Assembly (NCBI GenBank): GCA_900618425.1
Contig: UZAN01039861.1
Coordinates: 6,607-70,606 of the forward strand
DNA: 64,000 bases
DNA from: Echinostoma caproni
Taxonomy: Eukaryota > Platyhelminthes > Trematoda > Plagiorchiida > Echinostomatidae
Direction: 5' to 3'
Of the stretch, positions 48,465 to 58,244 are shown one piece after another; the first letter of the stretch is position 1, and every line of letters begins with the position of its first letter. The notes under the pieces were generated by a model. That model did no database searches, was not told where the DNA came from, and saw nothing but the letters and a program-made list of their open reading frames with translations. The translations under genes and the position numbers were made by a program.

Positions 48465-48590
48465 CGTTTAGCACAGAGGTAACACTCATACCTTCCATTC
48501 GATGGGTCCGGAGTTCAAAGCCCGGACAGGACTATAGAAATGCACTGTTGATGAGCTCTAATAGGAGCAAAACTCGAGTCTAATGCTTTC
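48465..48590 (+). mobile_element. tRNA-hammerhead retroposon, third copy (different ribozyme stems)
   Basis: Plus strand. A box TAGCACAGAGG (48469-48479), B-box-like GAGTTCAAAGCCC (48511-48523), then, after about 18 nt, a hammerhead (48542-48586). The spacing and the stem I strand GCACTG are the same as in the 29 kb copy, but stem II and the mini stem III have different sequences that still pair. This supports a conserved ribozyme and not a chance match. The 3' boundary is unclear. Confidence 0.7.
48542..48586 (+). ncRNA. Type I hammerhead ribozyme motif (two core changes)
   Basis: Stem I is GCACTG (48542-48547) with TAATGC (48581-48586): four Watson-Crick pairs, one G-U and one C-A mismatch. 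The box reads TTGATGA (C3 to U). Stem II is GCTC (48555-48558) with GAGC (48565-48568) over a TAATAG loop. It is followed by AAAA for GAAA (G12 to A) and ACTCGAGTC, with cleavage expected after C48580. G12 and C3 matter for catalysis, so this copy is probably inactive, but the whole architecture is present. Confidence 0.7.
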
Positions 48591-48599
48591 AAGTGTATG

Positions 48600-51500
48600 G
48601 TTGGACGAACGAGTTGAGAAATATTCGTGAAGATGAAGTCTGAAGGATGGTCAATGCATTTTTTAAACATAACCTCGAAATCTCACCATAACTGACGAAA
48701 TATTGCTACTTAAGTCTCGTGTTGAGCTTTGGGGCTATAACTTGCACTTTCTGTTAAGTTCATTTGCCGTCAGCATTCTATGTCCTCGTTTTTCGATGTA
48801 TTCACCAGATCCGTGACTATCAGCAGTAACTTCTTCTTCTTCGAATTCTGTTGGATCTGTGTCTCATCAAAACATACCAACAATTATACGAGTAACCAAA
48901 GCAAGTATATGATATTCAGTATACTATTTCGAAGTACACTGACTATAGGTCAACTACTCTGTGAATCAAAAATTTATTGATTTCACAGAAAGGGAATAAC
49001 CATTGCATTTCTACCATCGCCTTCGTAGAAGCAAACGAAGTTGTGTCGGTTTGTCCCTTGCAAGTAACTTCTTCTGAAGTGTTATAAATCCCCAAAAGTG
49101 ATTTTTACTGTCCTACCTTCTTGTCCATTTTGAAGTAGCAGAAAACAGATATCAATAAACAAAAGAATGTGATCTACGTGTTAACCTTGGGGTGACTCAA
49201 ACATCTATTTGATATATCCACTGTAAAACACCAGGAGTCCTCGAACGAAGAATCATTTAGTATTGACACTCATCTGCACCAATGAGATGTCGTTATCTTG
49301 AACAACATTACCGGTCTGAGATATGGAATCTGTTGTTTTATGTTAAAACTTTACTAAATGACAGAAATTCAAATTGGAAAGAAACCATCGTTATTTAAGC
49401 CAAATTAGCCATTGTGGTCCACTGGTTATCTCGTCAGTTGTTCCACAGCTAGCGGTCAGATATCGCCTATGGAGCCTATTATCTTTAAATTCATGATAAC
49501 AAATAGGTGTCAAATATGTTGTTGTGTATTCTACCCTTTTCAAAGTCCCCAGTCATTTTTAAGACAGCTGTTTTTATTTCCTTATGTTGTACATTCCTGA
49601 TTTGTTTGAGTTCAGCTTATTTCAGACCACACGAAACATTAGTGGCTGATGATTGGGTAGCTCGACAACGAAGCCCAACGATGTAAGCCCCGAGGTTAAC
49701 ACAAAATAAGTAGCTGATCTGTGTTCAGCCCTGGCCACTATAATACTATAGAGCAAAACAAAGGTCTAACGCATTATGAATGAATAAAATAAATAAGAGA
49801 TAAATAAGTAGAGGGACGAAGCTGAATTCCATAACATTTGTCCCTAAAGGTTTTTGATAGTTCATTGAAAGGACGCAAGCCACTTCAAATCCTGTACTGC
49901 TCACATTCCATCCAAGTGAGCATGCGGGTTAAGAATGCATGAGTCAGATACAATTGACGTCATGCGACCAGGTAACATGGGTCATTGAGCGATGGGTTGA
50001 TAAACTGAAACCTAACCTTTGTGCGCTTCATATGCTAACTGTGACAAGCCATTCAGAGCCTACGGCAATATAAATGGCTCCAACACATATAAATCAATCA
50101 ACAGAATGTCTCATGAATACCTGCGGGAGTATGAAAAGAGGTAGGAGAATGGTCCCTTGCTGAAAAACCATGTCAAGTGTGCGTACCAGTAATCCTGACA
50201 TGTTAAGTCCGTTCATCAATCGGAAGCTAATTATATCCTTTGGATTAAATTTGAAAATGTGAATTCGAACACGTGGTGTCATACTTATTCAATAAACATG
50301 GCACATGACATTGGTGATGAACATATAAAACTGTAAGAGTTTTCATCCCACTCGGTTGGTCATCTTACTCTGTATTGAATCATAGAGGCGAAATCAATAA
50401 TTACATCAGCAATCACCGATGCCAGTTTGCCAAGAAACTGTTCATTTATTCTGTCGTTTAGTTAAGTGGTTCCCCGACCGAATACAAGCACAAGTTCCTG
50501 AACCATTATCAATTCATTATACTTAATAATGTTTACATCTTCCTTTTATGCTTATTTGACAATAATTTCAAACAATAATGCCAAATTTCGAAACTTCGCA
50601 ATACCTAACTTGTTCGGATTTTGACCATGTTGAGAGCTTAGTAAACAAGAGAGGCCTTCCAACCGGAAATAACAACCAGTTCGATTTGCTTTGTCCTTAT
50701 CGATCTTAATCTGGTTTTTGTATCCCCTGGGTTCTTTGCTCGCCCTCCTGATCAAGTTATTATTAGGATTTGCAACACGGTATATAGTCATTTCAACCAC
50801 ACAACACATTTGAAGTCACAACCGTCAATGGAACCTGAAGAACGTCATGCTACTAGCTTACACGGTCTCTGAAGCAGATTTTTCTAATTTTACTCATTGT
50901 GTTTCATCCATTTTTGGTCTCATCTAACTGATTATCTAAATGTTTATTTCAAGTTTGCTACCCACGTGAAGTCCTTAATTTTATTTCTGAAACACAGAAA
51001 ACACCTGTTAATCGAAATGATTTGATTTTATGAGGATTTCGACCTTTATGGATTAGTAGACCCATAATGGTTTAATATTGAAACCATATTTGTCGCAAAT
51101 CGAAGAAAATCAGATAGATTCTCCGAATCAAGCCTGAAGTAATCCTTTCAAAATGCAAAAGCATATTCTAATATTGACTGACTACACCTTGATTTGAAGT
51201 CTGGTCTATTCCTGATTGCTGGGTCTAGGTTAAGGCAACTTGTGTTGATTCGGTAGGCATTTTCGTTTATGCTAGCAATGTACGCTTGTTACAGCACGGA
51301 TTATTATGACATAATGTATAGTTTATATATCAGTTCTGCGCATCATTTGGCCTTCATGAAGAGCGAATGCTCATCAACACGGAACTTCCTGCTCGCGAGC
51401 AACTCAACTTTTGGGTCAACCAAACTGTTTCGCTTCTGAGGTCATTCGCCTTGGGGAAGAAAATGCTACTGTCACGAAATCGTACTGTTTCCCATCACGC

Positions 51501-51815
51501 ACAAACTGATACGCTTGCGCAGATGGGAGTGGCCTCTCTCTCTGTCCAGCTCCTCGTCCCTTCCCTGTTGTGCGTGAACTGAAAATCGGATGGTTTGGTG
51601 TCGTTGTTACGGTAACCAAAATGAAAAGCATTGATCCTCCCTATTCTAAGTCGCATTGCTTTCCACGCATTCACATGCAAAGATCCCCGAAATGGATGTT
51701 TATCGTGCACGTGGACGGGTAAAAAATAATGAACTTGTAAGGGAATACCAAAAGGGACTGTTTATGTCCAAAAAAAAGTAAATCGATCAATGAAACAAAA
51801 AAATGAGCATTAATT
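48600..51815. other. Unannotated sequence
   Basis: No recognised gene. A CTGATGA box at 49646 followed by a TTGGG/CCCAA stem lacks the GAAA box and is discussed under rejected items. The frames at 51367-51710 are open on both strands and match nothing known. Confidence 0.4.
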
Positions 51816-51823
51816 AGAGTTCA

Positions 51824-53465
51824 AAGTTAAAGTTTTATTATGGGCATTACTTACAAGCAGATGCTTTTCTTGTGCCATAGGGTGTTAACACTAATTGAAC
51901 TGTAACAACAATGAACAAAATTCCACATGATGCATTCGGTTGGTTTTTGTGTGTTCATGGATGTTGGAATGCAATGTGTGTTAATGATTCGTCAAGTTTT
52001 ACCTTGATAGAATCAATCGTCTCGACACAAACAACATGAGATGGTAAGGATTTCCAGGCAGTGCACAACCTGCGAGGAGAAGGAATGAAGTCGACAGTCT
52101 AGTCAAGACTTTTGGAGTACTAACTTGAATGGATGTCCTCATAGATGAACGTTTGATGACAAAGTCAAAAGTCGGTGACAAGGGTGGTTTAGGTTGTGTA
52201 ATATTTGGTACCCTAAGATTAAGTCTCCTCGAATCCGACACTACTGAGCAGAGCATAGGCCCAATCGGTGCAGTCTCCCCATGTATGAATCATAATAGAG
52301 TCCTTTGACCATCTTCGTGCCGAGCCTTTGTGGACGCTCCATAATCTTATGATCAGGTTGTAACCACGGATTCCAAGTTTGGATAGCATAATCAATATGC
52401 GGCCGGATGTATGCTGACAGCAGACGTGAGAATAAAGATAGTTCAAAACCACCGAAAACACGTTTAAGTAGACGGACATGTTTGAGTGCTGTTGATGACG
52501 CCTAGGCACAAGTAATAGAACAGCTCAGGTCTTCTTGGACTACAACACCCAAGTCCTTCTCTGTTGATGCATGAGGCAGTGCTTCGTTTCCGAGGAAATA
52601 AGGAAACCGCCCATGATGGCGTAGTGAAATCACCTTGCATTTGGGGACGTTGAATTGGATGTCGTTCTCAATAGACCATTTGTAAGCTGCATTCAGTATT
52701 TCTTAAAATTCAAGCGAACCCCCACTTTCTGTCACTGTCTTCCAGATTTTTACGTCGTCTTCTAACAATAATGTTTGCGGTTCTAGGACATTCGGTAGGT
52801 CGTTTATGAACAAGAGAAAAAGTCGCGAACCAAGCACAGAACCCTGGGAGACTCCGCGAGAATCGGTGATAGGGGCGGACAGTAAATTAGAGACTCGAAC
52901 CGACATTGTACGTTGTTGGAGAAACGCAGCAATCCAATCAAGCGCGAGGTCTCTAATACCAAAATTGTACAGTTTACGGAGCAGTATTTCGTGGTTCACC
53001 CAATCGAACGCTTTGGAACATTCCAGGTAAACCACATCAACTGCGTCCCCTTTGTCTATTGCCTTTTTCCATTCATCGCGGGCCAGGAACAGATTGGTAG
53101 TACACGAGCTCTTTTGACGGAATCCATGTTGAGCTCGGGAAAGGAGGTCGTATTTCTCTAAGTATTCCATCAAGAAATCCGCTACGATGGATTCCATGAC
53201 TTTGGATAGAACGGGTAGGAGTGTCACCAGGCGATTGTTGGCAGGATCACTAAGACAGCCGCCTTTGTGAATTAGAGAAATTATGCCATGTTTCCACGAC
53301 TAGAGCAGCACGGTTGCGTCAAACATCCTTCGGAAAAGAAAGGCTAGCGGCTCACAGATGTGATCCGCTAACGAAATAAGCGGTTGGGGATGTGGATTGT
53401 CTGCAATTGGAGCCGAATTCTTACGTAGATCCAGAAGCTTTGAGTTGTGACTTCACCTGGATCTG
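51824..53465 (-). mobile_element. CR1-like non-LTR retrotransposon, 5'-truncated, mutated
   Basis: From 53465 down to 51824 the minus strand gives most of an RT: ICEPLAFLFRRMFDATVLL, a stop (53300-53302), SWKHGIISLIHKGG, and NRLVTLLPVLSKVMESIVAD. Then the long frame 53227-52703 has LLSRAQHGFRQKSSCTTN, YLECSKAFDWVNHEILLRKL, GVSQGSVLGSRLFLLFIND and LEDDVKIWKTV, where FADD has become LEDD. After a frame change come NVPKCKVISLRHHG, LLKRVFGGFELSLFSRLLSA, YIRPHIDYAIQTWNPWL and RIRGDLILGYQI. The 3' end is TTTTATTATGGGC plus a TCAAAG-type tail, as at 9782. Stops and frameshifts plus the altered catalytic motif mean it is dead. Confidence 0.92.
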
Positions 53466-53474
53466 GCAAAAACA

Positions 53475-54980
53475 TTGTTAAGTTTAACAGCTAACAATAT
53501 GTTTTACCAACGTTGAATTAAAGCCTTTTTAAATAGTTTTTCAAATCCTGATGGATGTTTGCAGCATTGCGAATCAGTTGACCTAAGTAGATAGATTTTT
53601 GAGTAACACGATAGCTGACAAATCCTATGATGATTGCCAAAGGGAGCATCGAATTCCAACAGGAAACTTCTATGAGAGACAATATACAGATTATTGTTAA
53701 ACAGAATTAGATTGAACCGGGCAAGAAATGTTCTACATCTTCCGGTTACCAGTAGGTCCATAACATTGTTTAGAAGACATCATGAGTGCTCAGTCTACCA
53801 GTTTTACCAAATTATTTTACAGTAGAAATTTGGTAATATTATGTTTTCACCATTTTCAAAACGAATATTTGTATGTGAATGAAATTCAAAAAAATCAATA
53901 TTAATGGTTCGCTTAAACATGAGTCTGAACAAAACGGAACTTCCAAGCTGAAGCAAACAAGTATTGCCTGCGAAAACAGACAGACAGATAGAAACTTTTC
54001 CTTAATCCGATTTGATATTTGGCTGGGAGTGAAATGGAACTCTCTCTGCTTAGTTTTCCCGTAAAACGACTGCATTGGACCTGTGGACACATATTATGGT
54101 GATGTTTTTCCTCATTTTCTTCATCCGCTCTTGTTATTGAATCAACAGGTCTAAGAGCTAAATGGAGTAAATGCAATTATTTACGCTGTTAATCGTATTG
54201 TAATAACTGAAGTCCAAAGAGAATTACTTTTGAAACCCCACCAGTGCAGTATGACAGGCAGGTAGCATGCTACGTATTGCAAGTGGGAAAAGAGTATCAA
54301 GTAAAGACGGGCTCCATGATCAGCCGGGCATCAAACGGAGTTAGAGGATAGCGTTTTGTAACAACTAAAATAGGCAGGGAGATCTATTGATTGAGCTTCA
54401 AACAAACAGGATTATTAGCACAGAATTTCGGGAATAGTTAGACTTAGATTCAACTATTTGTAAAGTAATTCTAGTATTTCTTCTGCTTGCTACTCAGAAC
54501 TATCTAAAAATACAAGTAATTATTTGTTCGTATTTCTCGTCATCTATCGTAGCACGTGTTGTTGTACGTTGTTGTTGTACCTGTTATTTGAACATACGAA
54601 TGAAAGACAATTGATCGCTTGGTAATTAAACCGTCAACAACTAAGGGGGTGTAACAAGGCTGAAAAATGTGATGGCCCCAAAAGACAGAATATTCTTTAG
54701 AACTACTCTTCAGAAAGATGCCAATTCTAAGTCACTCAGGATGGCAGCTGCAAACCAGATAGAGCTGCAAAAGAGTCCAGCCTTATTAAGTACATGTGCG
54801 GTTTTCAGACGGTGTGGAAAGGACTGACTTTTGATGAATGCGGTCACTGCACCATGCAGTTAAATTGACTGATGCTTGCTGAGTAGTCCAGATGAATGTA
54901 CCATAGTGCAACTTTGAAACGCATAGGAGCAAGTAAATTAGTATACATTAAAAGAGACTGCATGAACGGGCAACTTATCT
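53475..54980. other. Unannotated sequence
   Basis: No recognisable gene or repeat. Confidence 0.45.
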
Positions 54981-54984
54981 ATGG

Positions 54985-55240
54985 AGTAGAACAATGCAAT
55001 GCAAATCTCATTTGCGGCTCGGGGGAGTGGATTTGATTGAGCAAGTCTCGAAGAATCATCGAAACTTGCTAGTCTCAAATTCACACCAAGAGCTGCAAAT
55101 GAGATTTGCATTGCATAAGTCACATCGAGCGTGGAAGTGTAAGAGATACCAGACAAAGGGTTACGCATACCTGACGAGCGGAAAGTACCGTGAAATAAGT
55201 CGTGTGCTTCTGGAAAGTTTTGTCCAGTCATTTATGTACT
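54985..55240 (+). mobile_element. Hammerhead-bearing element with inverted 5' half
   Basis: The segment 55090-55240 is the family seen in tandem on the minus strand at 2000-2400: shared GAGATTTGCATTGC, TACACTTC-type and GACGAGCGG blocks, a hammerhead, then TTCTGGAAAGTTTTGTCCAG. Its 5' part is repeated in reverse at 54993-55019, giving arms of about 26 bp (54993-55019 and 55091-55116) with a partly paired interior. The transcript could fold into one long hairpin followed by the ribozyme. There is no convincing ORF. It is best read as a non-autonomous PLE-like or retrozyme-like unit. Confidence 0.65.
55166..55208 (+). ncRNA. Type I hammerhead ribozyme with intact core
   Basis: Stem I: GCATAC (55166-55171) pairs with GTGTGC (55203-55208) over 6 bp with one U-G. 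The CUGANGA box is CTGACGA (55172-55178). Stem II: GCGG (55179-55182) pairs with CCGT (55189-55192), closing on G-U, with loop AAAGTA. GAAA follows at 55193-55196, and TAAG forms the minimal stem III and loop. The cleavage triplet is GTC (55200-55202), with the scissile bond after C55202. Every invariant core base (C3, U4, G5, A6, G8, A9, G12, A13, A14, A15.1-U16.1, C17) is present. The sibling at 2050-2090 keeps the same stems. It is a strong candidate for a self-cleaving RNA. Its short stem III suggests dimeric or tertiary-contact-dependent cleavage. Confidence 0.8.
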
Positions 55241-55264
55241 ACTCACTAGGGGTAGAACGGCCTG

Positions 55265-57235
55265 TACTGAATGCAAAGCAGTGCTGGGAAAAATGAATTT
55301 TTCGACATTCTGAACATTCATCCACCCTGTGTTATTCCGAAATATATTTCAATCTATAGTAAGCTATCCGATGCACAGAAGTGGGAGTTAGTATACGTTC
55401 ATGTATTGTGTTTGATATGCTATAATACTAATAATTGCTTGCGTGAATAAAAAAGTGATCATATCGGCTGTTTAAGTGAATTGATGTCTGCGGGTAACAG
55501 ATCTCATCAAAGAGGAGCATTTGGGTTCCCTCTCGAGATCACTAACGAGCCCTTCAGAACTGAAAAAAGTTAGATAAAAACTATGATCTCGGTCACAGGG
55601 TTACTCGCAAAAGCCTCGAGGAAACCAGCCAATTGAGCCATGCTGTGTTTCTCAAATTTTCCATCATTCGATTTGTGTTTCAGCGTCACATCTGGTGCAT
55701 GAAGCTCCCAGCTTTACTAAAAGCGAGAAACAGTCTACTCGGAACCCTATGTTCTGTTATCAGTGCATAATTGTTTATGGATCGTATTTCACCGTTGTTA
55801 CCACAGCTGCCTCTTCCAACACTACTAAAAATGCTGCTAACTAGCTTTGTTTCGTATAGACTTCATCTTTATTGTTTTCAAGTTAACGTTTTATATCGCA
55901 ACCAGAAACAAGGGAATAATATCATTGTTCTATTGATTTCAATACAAGGTTTAATAAATTCGCACAAACACGTGTCGTTGGTGCTATGCCTGATTGTACA
56001 TACAAATGCGTCTCAGGGTCTGTTTTATTTTGTTTGTTGCCTTTCTCCGTAGTTGACAGCACTGATTCTTATTGATTCTTATTGAACACTTGGAGCTTAT
56101 CTTCTAACACTAAAAACTTTTTTGCTTGTCACACAGTGTGTCAACAACAATAAAAGACGATCGCCTCCTCAACGGGGAATCACCAAAAAAGAAATATTTG
56201 TCCCTTCTGTCGACGTTTTTGGTCCACAACGCTTTTACAATTATTGATTAGGTAAGATCTCTAATTTGCAAATCCGGTGAAAGTGTTGTGTCTGTCGAGG
56301 TCACTCAAGGCTAAAATTTGAGACATTCAGTCAGTCAGTCAGTCAGTTTGACCCCATTGCGCAGGCAGTCTAATTGCATTCATTGTGCCGTCTTTGCAAA
56401 CACTGACCTTGCGTTCGTGTTTGCTTTTTCTCCGACTGAATATGAAACTTTCTCTCCATAACACAAAACAGCTTTGTGCACCAGTTGCTTGAAGCTTGTA
56501 TGTATTTTTAACAACAATAATAACGAACCGACTGATGCAAAATGTCAGTCTGATTCCGCAGAGAAACATTTGTGCTTCACGACTGATCGGTTTACACCTC
56601 TTCATCTAACTTCGAATGCACTTCGTGATTTGTGTCTTCTTGAGTTCGCAATGACTCACAGATCCCGTGCCCCTGATGAAAATAGATTCCGTGATCGAGC
56701 ACGATTATACATTTTGGTTCTCGAGGTTTTGCAAACAATTCAACGCAATAGCACCTACCTGACCCCGTACTCGAATAAACTTGTTGGAATCAAATCAATT
56801 TTGTATTGCGTTACCATCTTCCTCGCATAGGACAATCCAGATTGGCTGTGTTTTGTTCAAGATATTCATCCGGATGAAAGACTTTAGAGTAGGTTTGTAA
56901 TTTCACTCCCGGAGAATTTTTGAACTGAATTGATCGCAATATACTCCTATTGACTAAGTGAAAAATGACTGAATAAAATTGTACACGGAAAGCAATTAGC
57001 TCATGCAATGTAACCTCCATGTCTACAAAAGGTTTGCGTGAAAAGTGAACCGCAATAAATTTGGATTAGTAGAGCAGTCAGATGTCATCCACCCACCATT
57101 TATTCGTTTCCTTACTTCTTCTCCATCAATACCTACGTATAACATTTGCCTACCTTCATCCTAATCACAAAGCACACCAAGCTCCACTGTGAGTGGAACC
57201 GGCTACGGAATGATAGGTCGGAAATCGGTGTTAAA
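55265..57235. other. Unannotated sequence with one weak plus frame
   Basis: No gene is recognised. Within the plus frame 56474-56830, the stretch NALRDLCLLEFAMTHRSR and RARLYILVLEVLQTIQ looks protein-like, but I see no good donor site and no family. A (CAGT)n run of about six units lies at 56326-56348. Confidence 0.35.
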
Positions 57236-57236
57236 C

Positions 57237-57396
57237 CATCAATATGAATTTCCCATTCAACAGACCATTTACCAGACACTCGTCCTCCCTCCTCCAGTCT
57301 GTCAAAGAACGCCCAGCTCTGTACGCCAACTCAAACGTAATCTTTCAATTCCAGTGTGGATGTGGAGACACTCGCATTGGCAGAACAGAAAGCTAA
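57237..57396 (+). mobile_element. Penelope-like element GIY-YIG endonuclease, N-terminal remnant
   Basis: The frame from 57237 to the TAA at 57394-57396 reads through RPALYANSNVIFQFQC and then GCGDTRIGRTES. PLE endonucleases have a typical linker plus domain start of the form L.SNVIYqF.C.CG..YIGRT.r.L. The cysteines and GRT are kept; the Y before IGRT is R here, and a stop replaces the residue after the serine. The rest of the domain does not follow, so this is a short relic. It lies 540 bp upstream of another endonuclease scrap and may or may not belong to the same insertion. Confidence 0.75.
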
Positions 57397-57776
57397 TTAC
57401 GTAATCGGGTTTTTAACACATTCCGAACTGGGTTCAGTGCAAAATTGTCATGTCAAAGTCCACGCAGCCGATAACTGGTACGGACCGTGCTTACAAATCA
57501 CCAACCACATCGATTATAGTGTCATATCTATAGGTATTGACCAAACTCGTGCAACATCCTGATTTTCTTCACATTTGTTCGTCTCAGTGTTTCGTTTATC
57601 CAGCCTCATTCGAGGGATTGAAAATGATATTGCCCCAAATCAGACGCGACATATTCATAATAATATCCATCTATATATTTACTTCTGTTAGCCACACACC
57701 ATTAAAGTGTACGATTTCGCGATTTTGGCGATGGTTGCTGGTGCGTCAGTTGTAAAATAACAAAGTCACGGTATAG

Positions 57777-57922
57777 CAAAATTGCACGATTTACTTCCTG
57801 GACGATTTCGCTGCATCTCAACTGGTGTCTACTGCAGACGAATACTGCTTATATAGGGCTTGGTAATGGATTACAAAATAAACACTTATAAATGGGGGAA
57901 GTGTCACCAAGACAAGGCCAAG
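57777..57922 (+). repeat. Left arm of a 146-bp inverted repeat around a PLE fragment
   Basis: The arm includes GACGATTTCGCTGCATCTCA, ATTACAAAATAAACACTTAT and GTGTCACCAAGACAAGGCCA. It is repeated in reverse complement at 58092-58238 with modest divergence. Such inverted flanks are a known arrangement of PLE pseudo-LTRs. Confidence 0.85.
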
Positions 57923-57937
57923 GTGCTTACAAACCAC

Positions 57938-58091
57938 CAAGCTCTTCGATTACCAAGCACTATCTGATGACGCAACACCTCGTGTACCGCGAGAAAGCAT
58001 TTCGAGTGATTTTTACTAATGATAACATCAGAATGCTCAGGATGGCCGAGGCGATTGCAGTCACACGGTGGAAACCAACTCTGTGTCCATA
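57938..58091 (+). mobile_element. Penelope-like element endonuclease, C-terminal remnant
   Basis: The frame 57892-58092 reads SSSITKHYLMTQHLVYREKA, then FRVIFTNDNIRMLRMAEAI and RWKPTLC before a stop. This matches the C-terminal end of the PLE GIY-YIG domain, which typically has S.I..HL...H..d...f.vl....n...LR..EAl.I....P.LC. The glutamate of AEAI is the position where GIY-YIG nucleases keep a catalytic Glu. It fills exactly the spacer between the two inverted arms (57777-57922 and 58092-58238). The N-terminal part of the domain is missing. Confidence 0.75.
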
Positions 58092-58238
58092 AAGGTCTTG
58101 GCTTTGCCTTGGTGACGCTTCCCCTATTTACAAGTGTTTATTTTGTAATCGATTCCTAAACCCTATATAAACATTGTATTTTTCTGCCGTAGGCATCAGT
58201 TGAGATGCAGCGAAATCGTCTAAGACATAAATAGTGCA
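58092..58238 (-). repeat. Right arm of the inverted repeat around the PLE fragment
   Basis: Reverse complement of 57777-57922. It contains a hairpin GCATC-AGTTGA-GATGC (58192-58207) followed by GCGAAATCGTC. This is vaguely ribozyme-like but has no CUGANGA box. Confidence 0.85.
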
Positions 58239-58244
58239 ATGTTC

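Noticed and set aside
49646..49684. Exact CTGATGA with a TTGGG/CCCAA stem
   Set aside because: The stem is followed by CGATG instead of GAAA, and there is no cleavage triplet or stem I; only a faint resemblance.
54938..55231. 97-codon minus frame over the hammerhead element
   Set aside because: The locus is explained by the ribozyme-bearing repeat on the plus strand; the related copy at 2000-2400 does not preserve a frame.
57966..57993. CTGATGA followed by GAGAAA, as a possible hammerhead
   Set aside because: It lies inside the PLE endonuclease reading frame, and the putative stem II pairs poorly; coding explains it.
58192..58225. AGTTGAGATGCAGCGAAATCGTC in the inverted arms as a ribozyme
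   Set aside because: A hairpin and a CGAAA exist, but no CUGANGA box fits without deleting a core base.
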